Assembly: GCA_030616435.1 (NCBI GenBank)
Contig: JAUWXI010000003.1
Location: 1 to 20,143 of the forward strand
Source of the DNA: Candidatus Parcubacteria bacterium
Lineage (GTDB): Bacteria; Patescibacteriota; Minisyncoccia; Minisyncoccales; JAUWXI01
Reading direction: 5' to 3'
DNA length: 20,143 nucleotides
This document shows positions 20,105-20,143 of this stretch, piece by piece. Each line of letters begins with the position of its first letter. The first letter of the stretch is position 1. Below the pieces are notes generated by a model, which worked only from the letters and a program-made list of their open reading frames with translations, was not told the origin of the DNA and did no database searches. The position numbers and the translations under genes were made by a program.

Positions 20105-20143
20105 CTGGAGACTAGTCTAATATGTTTTAAACTTAAATTTTTA

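Overview
The window is AT-rich, and every gene I can support lies on the minus strand. It looks like a chromosomal segment from a Candidate Phyla Radiation (Patescibacteria) bacterium, probably Parcubacteria-like. The evidence is a compact ribosomal-protein cluster with no L30 gene between S5 and L15, a zinc-type S14, short or stripped-down housekeeping proteins, many start/stop overlaps, and tRNA genes without encoded CCA. TGA serves as an ordinary stop (for example in ftsX, rplN and rplX) and an RF2 gene is present, so this is not a lineage that reads TGA as glycine.

Right to left, in the direction of transcription: a leader hairpin at 20081-20104 is followed by the S10/spc ribosomal block L3-L4-L23-L2-S19-L22-S3-L16-L29-S17-L14-L24-L5-S14-S8-L6-L18-S5-L15, then secY, an adenylate-kinase-like gene, a short DHH (RecJ-like) phosphoesterase and an RNase HI-like gene. 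L29 (15524-15703) is a 59-residue gene with a GTG start. The RNase P RNA gene (7496-7833) follows, with its own promoter and a strong hairpin terminator.

The next block is envelope and housekeeping: murJ, an ftsB/divIC-like gene, tRNA-Gly(CCC), a HIT protein, a Cys-rich DUF6485-like protein and inorganic pyrophosphatase with a terminator. Then come tRNA-Thr(CGT), prfB with a +1 programmed frameshift, ftsE, ftsX and tRNA-Gln(CTG). Together these supply the translation machinery, the Sec channel, tRNA maturation, peptidoglycan precursor flipping and divisome control.

The left 1.2 kb differs. It holds two unrecognised genes (280-699 and 900-1094), each a self-contained unit with promoter, full AGGAGG ribosome-binding site and hairpin terminator. 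Each terminator is followed by a copy of the same ~23-base non-coding repeat. The left edge carries what seems to be the first 16 codons of a glycosyltransferase-like gene.

The most interesting points are the prfB recoding site (GTT-TGA-C in place of the usual CTT-TGA-C, with a GGGG run and a perfect hairpin directly upstream), the paired orphan gene modules with their shared 3' repeat, a repeat-like insertion inside L18, and long basic extensions on L22 and L23.
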